In this document: positions 17,455 through 26,789 of the stretch, piece by piece | Position numbering within the stretch: position 1 is the stretch's first letter | Layout of the letters: each line of letters opens with the position of its first letter | From: Chloroflexota bacterium | Lineage (GTDB): Bacteria; Chloroflexota; Anaerolineae; B4-G1 | DNA: 64,000 bases | Assembly: GCA_024232355.1 (NCBI GenBank) | Contig: JAAEPW010000839.1 | Span: 35,350 to 99,349 of the forward strand | Direction: 5' to 3' | Notes under the pieces: generated by a model | The model's input: only the letters and a program-made list of their open reading frames with translations | Database searches by the model: none | Told to the model about the DNA's origin: nothing | Made by a program: the position numbers and the translations under genes

Positions 17455-19437
17455 ATGTTCAAATCATTGTGGCGCACACTTGAAGACGAATGCTCAGGCA
17501 CAGCGGCCTACCAAGCCATCGCCGACATTAGCCGCTACCACCGCATTCAGGCCAGCCCCGGCTACCGACAAGCAGCCGAGTACGTCTACAGACGGCTGAC
17601 TGAGGCAAATGTCCAGGTCAAGATACTCGACTATCCGGCAAACACAGACACGACCTTTTGGGGAGCACGGAGCTTTCAGGAATGGAACGCACGCACTGCC
17701 ACGTTGCATCTAATCGAACCGCAAGACCAGGCGCGCAAACTGGCCGACTATCGCGAGGTTCCGATCTCGCTCATCCAACGCAGCGTAGCTTTTGATGGCG
17801 AGGCAAAAGTTGTCGCGGTCGAACGAGGCGATACAGCAGAGGAATACGAGGGCCTGGACGTGGCGGGCAAGATCGTACTAGCACGGGGCAGAGCACAGAG
17901 AGTGTACGACCTAGCCGTGCGGCGGCGCGGCGCGCTGGGCATCATCTTTGACGGGATGGCTGAGGTCAATCCAGGACGCCCGGCCTGGGCACTGCCCGAC
18001 GCCATCCAATACACCTCTTTCTGGTGGTCCGGCGACGAACCCAAGTGTTTTGGCTTTGCGTTGAGTCCGCGAGAAGGAGAACGACTGCGCCGACTAATTC
18101 AAAAGCGTCAAAAAGACGGAGCAGGGCCAGTGCGTGTGCGAGCTCATGTGGATGCCCATCTTTATGACGGCACACTGCAGGTCGTCAGTGCGGTCATCCC
18201 AGGAGAGATCGACGAGGAAATTGTACTAGTCGGGCATCTGTGCCACCCGCAGCCTTCGTGCAACGACAACGCATCAGGCGCAGCAGCGGTGCTAGAAGTA
18301 GCGCGGGCACTGCAAACGCTCATCGATGCTGAAAAACTAGCCCGTCCTCGCCGCACGATTCGTTTCCTATGGGTCCCAGAGATGACGGGTACCTATGCTT
18401 TTCTAGCTGCCAATGAATCACGCATTCCGCACATGGTTGCTGGCCTCAACCTAGACATGGTGGGGCAAGATCAAGTAAAATGTGGCAGTTCCTTCCTGCT
18501 GGAATATCCGCCCGAATCGCTACCCAGTTTCGCTCCTGTTTTGTTGACCCGGCTGCGCGAGATGCTCCTTTCCGAGGTCAAAACATATACCAAATTGGGC
18601 GGTTACCCCACATTCCGTCACGCAGTTACCCCATTTAGTGGGGGTTCCGATCATTACATTTTTTCCGATCCCAGCGTAGGCGTGCCCATGCCGATGATCA
18701 TTCAGTGGCCCGACAAATTCTACCATACCACAGCCGACACCCTCGACAAAGTGGATCCGGCAATGCTGGGCAAAACCTGCGTCTTGACAGCCGCCTATGC
18801 CTACTGGCTGGCACAAGCTGGTGAGCCTGAGAGCCGCTGGTTAGCCTCAGAAATGTCAGCCCGCTTCAGACAGCAAATTATCAGAGCGGTACAAAAAGTA
18901 GTGACCGACGTGAGCGCAGAAACCAATGATAAAGACTGTCCCACCCAAGAGAGCCTGTGCAACCAGCTAGAGTATCAAACAGAACGACACCAACAAGCGC
19001 TTGCGAGTCTGACACGACTGGCTTCCATAGACACAAGCTCCTGGCAAGCTAATGACGCCACCTTTGCCGAAACCGAACTCAACCGAGTCGTCGATACGCT
19101 TCCCCACAAACCAGATGCTTCAGAGGTAGACGAAAAAGCCGCCCGGCTGGTGCCCCAGCGGCTATTCCGTGGACCTCTAGGAGTTACGAACCATGTGAGC
19201 CGTATGGCCGAGACCAAGCGGGAAGAGTGGTGGAAACTCAACCAACGCATCCAAAAGGAAGCATCGTGGACAATACCAGAGCTGGCGATGTATTGGGCCG
19301 ACGGCCAACGCACGGTGGCAGAAATTAGCCAGCAGGTTGCACTGGAGACGGGCCTAAACGTCACAGATTTGCTGGTCGAGTACTTTTGCTTTGCGGAGCA
19401 AATCGGGTTGTTAGAACTGGAGGATAATCAAGCCTGA
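17455..19437 (+). CDS. M28-family zinc aminopeptidase with PA-type insert and C-terminal extension
   Basis: 660 residues; ATG at 17455 with AGGAGG about 7 bases upstream. The M28 metal ligands are visible in order: His in 'VGHLCHP' (about 260), Asp in 'NDNASG' (about 270), Glu in 'PEMTG' (about 309), Asp in 'LDMVG' (about 334) and His in 'YHTTAD' (about 422). Residues about 60-220 hold a PA-like insert ('VAGKIVLARGR'). The last 190 residues are helical and close with a winged-helix-like segment ('ISQQVALETGLNVTDLLVEYF'). No signal peptide is present, so it is cytoplasmic. It resembles DUF4910-type aminopeptidases. With the aminotransferase upstream it may feed peptide-derived amino acids into catabolism. 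Metal-ligand assignment is by eye. Confidence 0.85.
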   Translation: MFKSLWRTLEDECSGTAAYQAIADISRYHRIQASPGYRQAAEYVYRRLTEANVQVKILDYPANTDTTFWGARSFQEWNARTATLHLIEPQDQARKLADYREVPISLIQRSVAFDGEAKVVAVERGDTAEEYEGLDVAGKIVLARGRAQRVYDLAVRRRGALGIIFDGMAEVNPGRPAWALPDAIQYTSFWWSGDEPKCFGFALSPREGERLRRLIQKRQKDGAGPVRVRAHVDAHLYDGTLQVVSAVIPGEIDEEIVLVGHLCHPQPSCNDNASGAAAVLEVARALQTLIDAEKLARPRRTIRFLWVPEMTGTYAFLAANESRIPHMVAGLNLDMVGQDQVKCGSSFLLEYPPESLPSFAPVLLTRLREMLLSEVKTYTKLGGYPTFRHAVTPFSGGSDHYIFSDPSVGVPMPMIIQWPDKFYHTTADTLDKVDPAMLGKTCVLTAAYAYWLAQAGEPESRWLASEMSARFRQQIIRAVQKVVTDVSAETNDKDCPTQESLCNQLEYQTERHQQALASLTRLASIDTSSWQANDATFAETELNRVVDTLPHKPDASEVDEKAARLVPQRLFRGPLGVTNHVSRMAETKREEWWKLNQRIQKEASWTIPELAMYWADGQRTVAEISQQVALETGLNVTDLLVEYFCFAEQIGLLELEDNQA

Positions 19438-19445
19438 TTCTGCAT

Positions 19446-20288
19446 TTATCGGGTAGCCACGAACATCCCCGTGGTCTTGGCTACCCGATATTCTCCCTGG
19501 TTAGCCAGACTGGATTCTATCTGACGCTCGACCTGTTCCATCAACGCCTCCCACACCAGATCATCAGGCAGTTGGGGACCATAGATGTCGCGCAAGCTGT
19601 TAATGTAGGCCACCGCGGGTGATACCTCAGGAAAGATCAACGCGCTTTCAATAATCTCTTGCTTTACGTCCAGGAAAAACGGTCGGATAAAGTCCCATCC
19701 GTTCTCCAGAGTAAAGCGTATCCGTGCAGGGATGGGCGAGAACTCGATTGGATAACCCAGCGCGCGACATGCATTTTCTACCTCGGTGATAAACTCTTGC
19801 ATCGAATATCGCGTGTTGGTTGCCCCGATAAAGCGTCCGCCTGGCCGCAACACCCGTCGAATTTCTGTCATCGCAGCCTCGATCTGTGGGACGTGATAGA
19901 GCATGTGATTCGCCATCACCACGTCGCAGCAGCCGTCGGACAGTGGGATGTTCATCGCGTCCCCGTTGAGGAGATCGGCGTGCTCTGGTAGCGATTTGGC
20001 AGCCACATTGCACAGCATCCCCCAGGAAAGGTCTCCGGCCAATAAGCGCCCACCTTGGGTTAATCGCTGGCAGACCGGCTCGATGTAGGCTCCAGACCCA
20101 CAACCAATGTCCAGCACCCACTCGTCGCCGTGCCAGGGAATGCGATCCAGCACCCAGGTGTGGAAATCCACTTTTGGTTGGGTGTACGACTCGTGGGTCC
20201 GAATGCGGACGGCTAGCGGTTCTTCCGTCGCGTATGTTTTCGATATCAAGTGTTCCCGATCTGTGAATGCACGTTCACTTGCTTTCAT
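19446..20288 (-). CDS. Class I SAM-dependent methyltransferase
   Basis: 280 residues. SAM motif I is 'VLDIGCGSGAYIEP' (about 58-71), followed by an acidic post-I residue in 'LLAGDLS', motif II 'GDAMNIPLSDGCCDVVMANHMLYHV' (split across about 108-132) and 'VLRPGGRFIGATN' (motif III). The N-terminus has a short helical lead and the C-terminal 100 residues form the variable acceptor-binding part. This is the Methyltransf_11/25 type; the acceptor is unknown. The ATG overlaps the stop of the upstream acetyltransferase gene (ATGA), so the two are translationally coupled. A perfect inverted repeat covers the last codons and the stop. Confidence 0.85.
   Translation of the reverse strand: MKASERAFTDREHLISKTYATEEPLAVRIRTHESYTQPKVDFHTWVLDRIPWHGDEWVLDIGCGSGAYIEPVCQRLTQGGRLLAGDLSWGMLCNVAAKSLPEHADLLNGDAMNIPLSDGCCDVVMANHMLYHVPQIEAAMTEIRRVLRPGGRFIGATNTRYSMQEFITEVENACRALGYPIEFSPIPARIRFTLENGWDFIRPFFLDVKQEIIESALIFPEVSPAVAYINSLRDIYGPQLPDDLVWEALMEQVERQIESSLANQGEYRVAKTTGMFVATR
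19447..19490. terminator. Palindrome at the end of the methyltransferase gene
   Basis: Perfect 12-bp arms TATCGGGTAGCC (19447-19458) and GGCTACCCGATA (19479-19490) within the last codons, between convergent genes. It may end transcription from both sides, but lacks a T-tract. Confidence 0.35.
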
Positions 20289-21145
20289 AGTATCTGCTCT
20301 GCAAGCTGATAGATAGCATAGTCAAAAATATGCTCAAAGCCGAACTGACGGTACAGCGGATAGCCCCTGGTGCCAGCCGTAAGTCCAATCAAGTCGTGTC
20401 CTTCCGCGACAGCCTCGGAAAGGATACGGGCCAGAATCGCTTTACCCAGCCCACGACGTCCCCAATCGGGCAGCGTTGCCATAATATAGACACCCGGCAT
20501 CCCCGCCCCCACAATCAGTGCACCGATAGCGGCCGGAGGGCCATCAGCCAGCCGAGCCATATAAAGACGAGCCGGATCACCGCACAGCCAGTCGTCGCTC
20601 ATCGCCTCGAAATAGTCCAAGCCCACACCATCTGGGAAACTAAAGGCGATACGGCGGATGGTGCTGGCAGCCTCCAAATCTTCCCGGCCTATTGCCTGCC
20701 AGACTTGAACGTCGGGGTTGAGTGGAGGGGATTTAGAGTGTGGCAACGAAGCCGCCATTGCGGGTAAGGATGGTGGGGCAAACTCGAAACTGTGATGTTT
20801 CAGTCTTTGAGCAATGTCGCGTGGGTATGGGTGCGGGCCAATCCACCAATACCAGGGCATGCCCCGCTCGGCAAAGAATGCTTTCATAGCTTGTATATCG
20901 GCATCAATCGATTCGCCACTGGTATTTGGTGGATAGTGGCAACCGACAGCCAAATTCAGCAGCGAGACCGGTATCCCACTAGAACCAGCCGAGACCCCAA
21001 GACCTTTGAATTGAGTGGCGTGTGGTGTGCGCGTGGGCAGCCAAGATTGGACGGCTGTGGTATGTTCATCAACCAAACGTGCCACTGTATCACAGGATTT
21101 GCCCAAACGGGCCATGCTCGTCTCGAGCGCGATGTGCTGATTCAT
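20285..21145 (-). CDS. GNAT-family N-acetyltransferase
   Basis: 286 residues from the ATG at 21145 (MNQHIALETS), six bases after the stop of the AAA-TPR gene. The longer frame from 21217 overlaps that gene and is rejected. The C-terminal half is a GNAT domain with the acetyl-CoA loop 'LPDWGRRGLGKAILARI' and 'GYPLYRQFGF' at the end. The N-terminal half is a diverged GNAT-like fold ('YWWIGPHPYPRDIAQRL'). The substrate is unknown. Stop and start overlap with the methyltransferase gene downstream (ATGA), so the two are probably made together. An acetyltransferase plus methyltransferase pair may modify the same small molecule, but that is a guess from position. Confidence 0.82.
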   Translation of the reverse strand: MNQHIALETSMARLGKSCDTVARLVDEHTTAVQSWLPTRTPHATQFKGLGVSAGSSGIPVSLLNLAVGCHYPPNTSGESIDADIQAMKAFFAERGMPWYWWIGPHPYPRDIAQRLKHHSFEFAPPSLPAMAASLPHSKSPPLNPDVQVWQAIGREDLEAASTIRRIAFSFPDGVGLDYFEAMSDDWLCGDPARLYMARLADGPPAAIGALIVGAGMPGVYIMATLPDWGRRGLGKAILARILSEAVAEGHDLIGLTAGTRGYPLYRQFGFEHIFDYAIYQLAEQIL

Positions 21146-21150
21146 ATCTC

Positions 21151-24003
21151 TCACTCGGCGATTATCAATTCGGCGTCGTTCAATCTCCAGCGACCATCCT
21201 GTTGGACGAGATACCAACGCACAAAAGTTTCATCGTCGGACGTACCATCCTGACGCTCACAAATGATGTGAGAATCGACTGTGATCTCATCAGCAGTAAT
21301 GTCCTCATCCGAGTGCAGGTCGGTGACCCGGACGTAGGAAATTGCACTGTGAGGTGAAGCACATCCGCAAAGACCAGTGGTACATTCGGTCAATCCTCTC
21401 CACCCATCTCTGGTAAAGTAGCCAGAAGCTTTTCGCAACTCGGTATAGTGATTGTAAAATGCCAACACGACTTTTTCTGGATAGGGAGAGCGCATAGGTT
21501 CTTTGGGTTCATCCTTGTAAAAGGTGATCGCGTATTCTCCAGACATCACGAGAATGCCCAGATCGCCTGGTTGGTAGTACGTTTTGCTGTCATTGGATTG
21601 GTACACTTGTTGCAGCGCCAATTGGGCACGATGTGGCAAACGTTGGCTAGCAGTAACTTTGTTCGTCTCGACCTGAATTTGACTGCCGCTAAAGTGCCCC
21701 TTGGGTAAATACTCGCCTTCAATCGGTTCCCAAGAAAAAATAGACAACCTGGTTATTTCGCCATTACAACGATCGCGCACGACCAGTTCGGTACCCGGGA
21801 GTCCAGACAAAACATCCTCCATAGCAGCCGTACATTCACACTCGCACAGGTAATCGCCATTCCGGGGGCGCAACTTGTAGAGCGTAAAAGCAGAGGAACT
21901 ACGGTGATCAGGTTGATAGACCACCCCTCCGATTGGACCGCTACTTTCTTCCGTCCCAATCCGCAGATCAAAGCGATACAAGACGACCCACTCCCGGTCA
22001 CCATCGTGATTGGCATCCAGGCGGTAGGTTTGGACGTGCTCCCAATTATCGGGCAGCATAACGGGGAGGTTGGGCTGTGCCTGTTGTCGGGATCGAATAG
22101 ACCAAGCACCAAACAAAAGCACCAGCAGGATGGCAAAAAGAACAAAGGTAAAGCGTGGAAATTTTCTGGCAGGCTTTTGCAATACGGCTCGTAGCAGCAA
22201 TCGAGCGGCCAATTGTTTGTCTATAACATAGTCTGGCTGTTGGTGCGTGACTCGGGCAAAGGCCATCTGCGCTCGTTTCCAATCTCCTTTATCTAACGAT
22301 CCCAAGCCTTCTTGGAATGAATGTGTCAAAATGTCTTCTTTATTACAACGTTCAAAGGCCGTTTTCCACACTTCCCGGCTCTCAAGGTCAGGAGCCTGGG
22401 CTACCAATTGCTCATAGATTGCGGCCGCCTTTCCCCACCGCTTGGTTAATTCGTGATGCCGGGCCTTTGCTTCCAATCGCCCCATCAAAATAGTGTTCCG
22501 TATCTTTTGGGCTGCGAGGTCGTTGGGCGAAATCTGTAATGCCTGCTCGCTGATCGCCAACGCATTGTCTTTATCCCCTGATACCTCTCGCAGGCTGGCC
22601 TGTGCCACCAACGCGCGAGTTAGCAACAAGCGTGTCTCTTCTCGATCCTGTTGATAGGCCTTTTCCAGTTGAATCACTGCTTTGTCGGGGCGGTTCAATT
22701 GCAGCAAGGTCTCACCCAAGCGTAACCGTGCGTAAAAGTGTTGGGGGTTTGCAGCGAGGGCGTCTTGAAAATAACGAATGGCAGCCTGAAACTGATTTCG
22801 CCGGAAGAACTCGCAACCTATGCCAAAGAGTTCATCGGCCAGGGGATCCACCCGGTCGAGCTCTTCTTTGACGTCTGTCAGAGATTTCTGTTGCTGCACC
22901 CAGTGGCGAAAAATCTCGATGGCAAAGCGATGTTCCTGTTCATCCGTCAAATCCAACACGCGCCGTCGTACCAGATCGCGTGGGGCCATCAACTCTACTT
23001 CTCGCGTGCGCAACCGGACAGCGTGATCTGTCAACACTTGCATACCCTGACTTTCCGAGATGGCCTCTCGTTCACCGGCTATCTCGGCTAGGCCAGCGGC
23101 GTAGATTTTTTCGGGCAGACTCATCCCATCCCAAACCCAGGCCAATGCCTGGTCGGATGCCTCTATTATGTCGGGTACGGCAGCCTCTATTTCTGGCATA
23201 TCTATCCACGGCAACGTGGCAGGTCGTTCTGCGTAGGCTTGCTCCCAGACCCGCTGGCAAAGCAATTGGGTCAGGTAGGGATGACCATTAGTGAAACTCA
23301 GTATACGTGCCACGGCTTGGTCAGAAAAACGAAGAGTCTGATTGATTTCTGCCTGGCGCACCATAGCCTCAGCGCTTTCCCAATCCAGCACCCAAACCTC
23401 CCGCACCATCGGGGCTTTGAATGTGGCTGTAAAATCTAGGGAAAGGTCGTCCACGTGCCGCCCTACGGCAAAGACAAAAGCCGGATGAGATGTCTTGTTC
23501 ATCACGCGCCGGATAAAGCGGAAAAGCGAGCGATCCGCTGCTATGGCTGGCAGTTCTTCTTCGGTCACTGGATCCAACACATCAAACTCGTCCAACAGAA
23601 AAACGGGACGACGGTTTGGACCTAGAACCGAGTGGAGTTGGGGCAAAAAGGTGCGACTAAAGAACAGTCCCCGGTCGTCAAAGGCTTCTGGATCGGGCAG
23701 TTCCAATCCGATCTGCTCGGCAACCGTAGCTGCCAGATCAGCCAGTACCTGCCCCAATGGCCGGGCGGCTTGGTCATGGAGATCAAAATAGATGGGCAAA
23801 AAAGCGTTGCTGGGCAACGTGCGCTCAAGTTGTAAGAGAAGAGTTGTTTTGCCAATACGCCGCTGGCCGAACAGGACCAGCGAGTTGGTGGCAGGGTTGT
23901 CGAGACTGCGTGCCACCCAGTACAGTATCTCTTGTCGGCCAAAGAATCCCTTCCCCCCTTGCGCAGGGAGCCTCCCCACGTAGGGATTAACTGGTTGGGC
24001 CAT
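21151..24003 (-). CDS. Membrane-anchored AAA/STAND-type ATPase with TPR repeats and an extracytoplasmic domain
   Basis: 950 residues. The ATG at 24003 (MAQPVNPYVG) has GAGGAG about nine bases upstream; the longer frame to 24051 is less likely. Residues about 20-260 are an AAA_16/nSTAND-type ATPase with Walker A 'GQRRIGKTTLL' (about 46-56) and Walker B 'VFLLDEFD' (about 133). A helical region and wHTH-like segment follow to about 375. TPR-type repeats run from about 395 to 610 ('AIRYFQDALAANPQHFYARLRLGETLLQLN' spans one, split over two helices). There is one membrane helix at about 632-650, then a C-terminal domain of about 290 residues outside the cell containing an Asp-rich loop ('DANHDGD') and a Cys-rich patch. 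It could be a signal-transducing STAND protein. Partner unknown. Confidence 0.82.
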   Translation of the reverse strand: MAQPVNPYVGRLPAQGGKGFFGRQEILYWVARSLDNPATNSLVLFGQRRIGKTTLLLQLERTLPSNAFLPIYFDLHDQAARPLGQVLADLAATVAEQIGLELPDPEAFDDRGLFFSRTFLPQLHSVLGPNRRPVFLLDEFDVLDPVTEEELPAIAADRSLFRFIRRVMNKTSHPAFVFAVGRHVDDLSLDFTATFKAPMVREVWVLDWESAEAMVRQAEINQTLRFSDQAVARILSFTNGHPYLTQLLCQRVWEQAYAERPATLPWIDMPEIEAAVPDIIEASDQALAWVWDGMSLPEKIYAAGLAEIAGEREAISESQGMQVLTDHAVRLRTREVELMAPRDLVRRRVLDLTDEQEHRFAIEIFRHWVQQQKSLTDVKEELDRVDPLADELFGIGCEFFRRNQFQAAIRYFQDALAANPQHFYARLRLGETLLQLNRPDKAVIQLEKAYQQDREETRLLLTRALVAQASLREVSGDKDNALAISEQALQISPNDLAAQKIRNTILMGRLEAKARHHELTKRWGKAAAIYEQLVAQAPDLESREVWKTAFERCNKEDILTHSFQEGLGSLDKGDWKRAQMAFARVTHQQPDYVIDKQLAARLLLRAVLQKPARKFPRFTFVLFAILLVLLFGAWSIRSRQQAQPNLPVMLPDNWEHVQTYRLDANHDGDREWVVLYRFDLRIGTEESSGPIGGVVYQPDHRSSSAFTLYKLRPRNGDYLCECECTAAMEDVLSGLPGTELVVRDRCNGEITRLSIFSWEPIEGEYLPKGHFSGSQIQVETNKVTASQRLPHRAQLALQQVYQSNDSKTYYQPGDLGILVMSGEYAITFYKDEPKEPMRSPYPEKVVLAFYNHYTELRKASGYFTRDGWRGLTECTTGLCGCASPHSAISYVRVTDLHSDEDITADEITVDSHIICERQDGTSDDETFVRWYLVQQDGRWRLNDAELIIAE

Positions 24004-24168
24004 TCGTGTTTTCTCCTCACTTGCCAGTGTACCACATGGAGCCAGAGGCACCTACTTGCTCAGTCTTAGTGTAGGAGAACCCCGCCCTCTTTCAGGATTG
24101 TATCATGAATGATGCGAATAGGCGAATAGGTGAATTATCTCATAACGCCCGCATCGCCCATAATCATC
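24004..24168. other. Spacer between AAA-TPR gene and the Gfo/Idh operon
   Basis: 165 bases with no gene and no clear promoter. It contains GCGAATAGGCGAATAG, a short direct repeat. No hairpin with a T-tract is seen. Confidence 0.4.
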
Positions 24169-25224
24169 TCATTCCATTGGATAGTGCAAACCCCACTGGG
24201 TGCGAATCTGGTCCATCGTCCGCATAATTGCTAGAGTTTCGTCCAATGGCATCACGTCGCTTTCCATTTTGCCACTGCGTAGACAGTTCATCACCTCGAC
24301 GGCTTCATAGTTGTACCCATTTCCTTTAAACTGAAGACGAGTCACTCGATCTCTTTTACCCTGGACCGACAGTGTAAGCCTGGTTGGCTGCCACCACGGA
24401 GCATGAACTCGAATTTGTCCTTTGGTCCCGATCAAGGTTGCTTCGTGGGGTGTTTTCGTTCGGACTGCTGTGGTCAGAACAGCCAATTGACCTTGGTCAT
24501 AACCCAGTATCATGGCGGATTGCTCGTCCACACCAGTTTGGCCCAAGTGAGCCATACTACTGATGCGCGTCGGCGATCCAAAGACCATCGAGGCTAACGA
24601 GATCGGATAAATTCCCACATCGAGCAACGCCCCGCCGCCGAGGTTGGGATCGAACAAACGGCTCTGTGGATCAAACGCGGCGCGGAACCCGAAATCAGCC
24701 ATAACCATACGGACGTCGCCAACTGTACCATCTGCCAGCACCTGACGAGTCTTGGTCAAGATGGGCAGAAAACGAGTCCACATTGCTTCCATCAGAAAGA
24801 GTTGCTTTTCTCTGGCTAGTGCAACGATCTCTTCTGCTTGAGTTGCGTTAATGGCAAACGGTTTTTCACACAACACGGCTTTGCCCGCTTGCAAACAGAG
24901 CAAGCTGTTTTCTCGATGTAGGTTGTGTGGTGTGGCTACGTATACCACGTCCACATCGGGATCGTCAGCTAGAGCAGTGTACCTTGCGTACCGGTGCGGC
25001 ACGTTGAACTCGTTCCCAAAGGTGTCTGCGCTGGCCTGTGAGCGCGAGCCGACGGCCACTAGTTCGGCATCTGGCAAAATCGCCAGCCCTCGCGCGAATT
25101 GTCTGGCAATACTACCCGTACCCAGAACTCCCCAGCGAATCTTGTCTATGATGCTCGATCTCTTTGCAAAGCCCCGAGTGAATTTGCCATCTAGCACGGA
25201 AAACACGTTTTTAATGTAATCCAT
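24169..25224 (-). CDS. Gfo/Idh/MocA-family NAD(P)-dependent oxidoreductase
   Basis: 351 residues. The Rossmann motif is 'WGVLGTGSIARQFA' (about 32-45), unusually far from the predicted start, so a later non-ATG start near the 'KIRWGVL' segment is possible. The family motif EKP is present ('AVLCEKPFAIN', about 118), followed by the C-terminal domain with 'GGALLDVGIYPI' (catalytic Asp/His-type region). It is closest in style to the dihydrodiol dehydrogenase/glucose-fructose oxidoreductase branch. It is last in a three-gene minus-strand operon with a VOC protein and an aldo/keto reductase, suggesting oxidation or reduction of a sugar or a related hydroxy compound. The exact substrate is unknown. 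Confidence 0.87.
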   Translation of the reverse strand: MDYIKNVFSVLDGKFTRGFAKRSSIIDKIRWGVLGTGSIARQFARGLAILPDAELVAVGSRSQASADTFGNEFNVPHRYARYTALADDPDVDVVYVATPHNLHRENSLLCLQAGKAVLCEKPFAINATQAEEIVALAREKQLFLMEAMWTRFLPILTKTRQVLADGTVGDVRMVMADFGFRAAFDPQSRLFDPNLGGGALLDVGIYPISLASMVFGSPTRISSMAHLGQTGVDEQSAMILGYDQGQLAVLTTAVRTKTPHEATLIGTKGQIRVHAPWWQPTRLTLSVQGKRDRVTRLQFKGNGYNYEAVEVMNCLRSGKMESDVMPLDETLAIMRTMDQIRTQWGLHYPME

Positions 25225-25234
25225 CTGTCGAAAA

Positions 25235-25705
25235 TCATTCCTGCGATTCCGAGTCGAAATTCTCTAACAATTCCAGGATGACTCCAAAGGCAGGCGCGCT
25301 GTCCACGTAAGTGTACATACCACCTGGGTAAACCCCCTGCTGAACCATGCGGATTCCTTTTCCCTCTAAAAATGCTGTCACACCGTCGGTGCCCTGGATC
25401 TCAAAGGCGATGTGATGTACTCCTTCGCCTTTTTCGTCGAGAAACTCTTGCCAGGTGCTCGGTCCGCCCATCGGCTCGATCAATTCAAGGGATACCTGGC
25501 CCATCTGAAAGAACGCCAATTTGGCCTGCGCGTTCGTGGGTTCGCCTTTGTACATCGTCTTGGCGACATCATACGTGTCGGTAATGATGACGGGAGGTTC
25601 TGACATACCAAAAACCTGACTGTAGGCTTGGACCGACTTTGTAATATCCCGTACAACTAGACCCACTTGGCATATGATATTTAATCCCAATTCTTGCTTG
25701 TTCAT
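25235..25705 (-). CDS. VOC-family (glyoxalase/epimerase-type) protein
   Basis: 156 residues; AAGGAG upstream of the ATG at 25705. Two beta-alpha-beta-beta-beta modules are visible: 'ICQVGLVVRDITKSVQAYSQVFGM' (split over strand and helix) and 'VHHIAFEIQGTDGVTAFLEGKG'. Metal-ligand candidates are Gln/His in 'ICQVG' and 'HHIAF', and Glu residues in 'SLELIEP' and 'VILELLE'. The pattern is closest to methylmalonyl-CoA epimerase/glyoxalase relatives. It sits between the aldo/keto reductase (19 bases) and the Gfo/Idh gene (11 bases), so it probably isomerises or detoxifies an intermediate of the same pathway. Substrate unknown. Confidence 0.82.
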   Translation of the reverse strand: MNKQELGLNIICQVGLVVRDITKSVQAYSQVFGMSEPPVIITDTYDVAKTMYKGEPTNAQAKLAFFQMGQVSLELIEPMGGPSTWQEFLDEKGEGVHHIAFEIQGTDGVTAFLEGKGIRMVQQGVYPGGMYTYVDSAPAFGVILELLENFDSESQE

Positions 25706-25723
25706 TGATTTGCTCCTTGATGG

Positions 25724-26716
25724 TTACTGGGCCAAAATATTGTCTATGGCGCTTAATTCGTCCCCTGTGAAATCGAGGTTGTCCAAGGCCGCGACGATAT
25801 CCTCAATCTGTTCTACACGGCTCGCGCCGACCAGCGCCGAGGTCATCCCCTGGTGACGCAGCACCCACGCGAGCGCCAGTTGAGCCATCGTCTGGCCGCG
25901 TGCCTGCGCAATTTCGTTCAGTTTGCAGACTTGGAGCAGTTTGTCATCGGTGATGTGCGCTGGCTTGAGAAAGCCGTGCGGTTTGGAGGCACGGGAACCG
26001 TCGGGGATGCCCTCCAGGTACTTGTTGGTCAGAAGCCCCTGGGCCAGGGGAGAGAACACGATACAGCCAATGCCTTCCTCTTCGAGTACGTCGAAAAGCC
26101 CATCCTCGATCCACCGGTTGAACATGCTGTACGAAGGTTGGTGAATCAGACAGGGTGTGCCGAGGTCGCGCAGAATGTTTGCTGCCTCGCGCGTCAGTTC
26201 AGGCGGATAGGAAGAGATACCGGCGTACAGCGCCTTACCCTGTCGAACAATATGATCAAGGGCACTCATCGTCTCTTCCAGCGGCGTCTCGGGATCGGGA
26301 CGGTGATGGTAAAAGATATCCACGTAATCCAACCCCATCCGCTTTAGGCTCTGGTCGAGGCTGGCAACCAGATATTTGCGCGAGCCCCAATCGCCATAGG
26401 GACCAGGCCACATACCCCAGCCCGCTTTGCTAGAAATGACGAGTTCATCCCGATAACCACTCAAGTCCTGTTGCAGAATTCGACCAAAAGTCTCCTCGGC
26501 CGATCCTGGCGGGGGACCATAGTTGTTCGCCAGATCAAAGTGGGTGATGCCGAGATCAAAAGCGCGATGAACCATTGCGCGAGCGTCCTCGAACGTGTCC
26601 ACTCCGCCAAAGTTGTGCCACAAACCGAGTGAGATGGCGGGCAGTTTGAGACCGCTACGACCACAACGATTGTACCGCATTTCATCGTAACGTGCAAGAG
26701 ATGGTGAAATAGTCAT
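25724..26716 (-). CDS. Aldo/keto reductase, L-glyceraldehyde-3-phosphate reductase (YghZ/Gpr) type
   Basis: 330 residues. The start at 26716 has GGGAGG about eight bases upstream. The catalytic tetrad is visible: Asp and Tyr in 'HFDLANNYGPPPGSAE' (about 57-72), Lys in 'VISSKAGWGMWPGPYG' and His in 'DIFYHHRPDPETPLEE'. The long loop after the Lys and the 'NNYGPPPGSAEE' string are characteristic of the YghZ/MgrA branch, which reduces L-glyceraldehyde 3-phosphate or methylglyoxal. The C-terminal NADPH site 'SALVGASRVEQI' is present. It is first in the operon, with its own promoter at 26757-26785. Confidence 0.9.
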   Translation of the reverse strand: MTISPSLARYDEMRYNRCGRSGLKLPAISLGLWHNFGGVDTFEDARAMVHRAFDLGITHFDLANNYGPPPGSAEETFGRILQQDLSGYRDELVISSKAGWGMWPGPYGDWGSRKYLVASLDQSLKRMGLDYVDIFYHHRPDPETPLEETMSALDHIVRQGKALYAGISSYPPELTREAANILRDLGTPCLIHQPSYSMFNRWIEDGLFDVLEEEGIGCIVFSPLAQGLLTNKYLEGIPDGSRASKPHGFLKPAHITDDKLLQVCKLNEIAQARGQTMAQLALAWVLRHQGMTSALVGASRVEQIEDIVAALDNLDFTGDELSAIDNILAQ

Positions 26717-26756
26717 AACAGTTTCCTCCCAACATTCTAAAGTGTCAACCTGCCTA

Positions 26757-26785
26757 ATTCTACTCTGCTCGCCCTATACTTGCAA
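26757..26785 (-). promoter_or_regulatory. Promoter for the aldo/keto reductase operon
   Basis: Minus strand: TTGCAA (26785-26780), 17 bases, TAGAAT (26762-26757), giving a leader of about 35 bases before the ATG at 26716. Confidence 0.7.
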
Positions 26786-26789
26786 GTTG

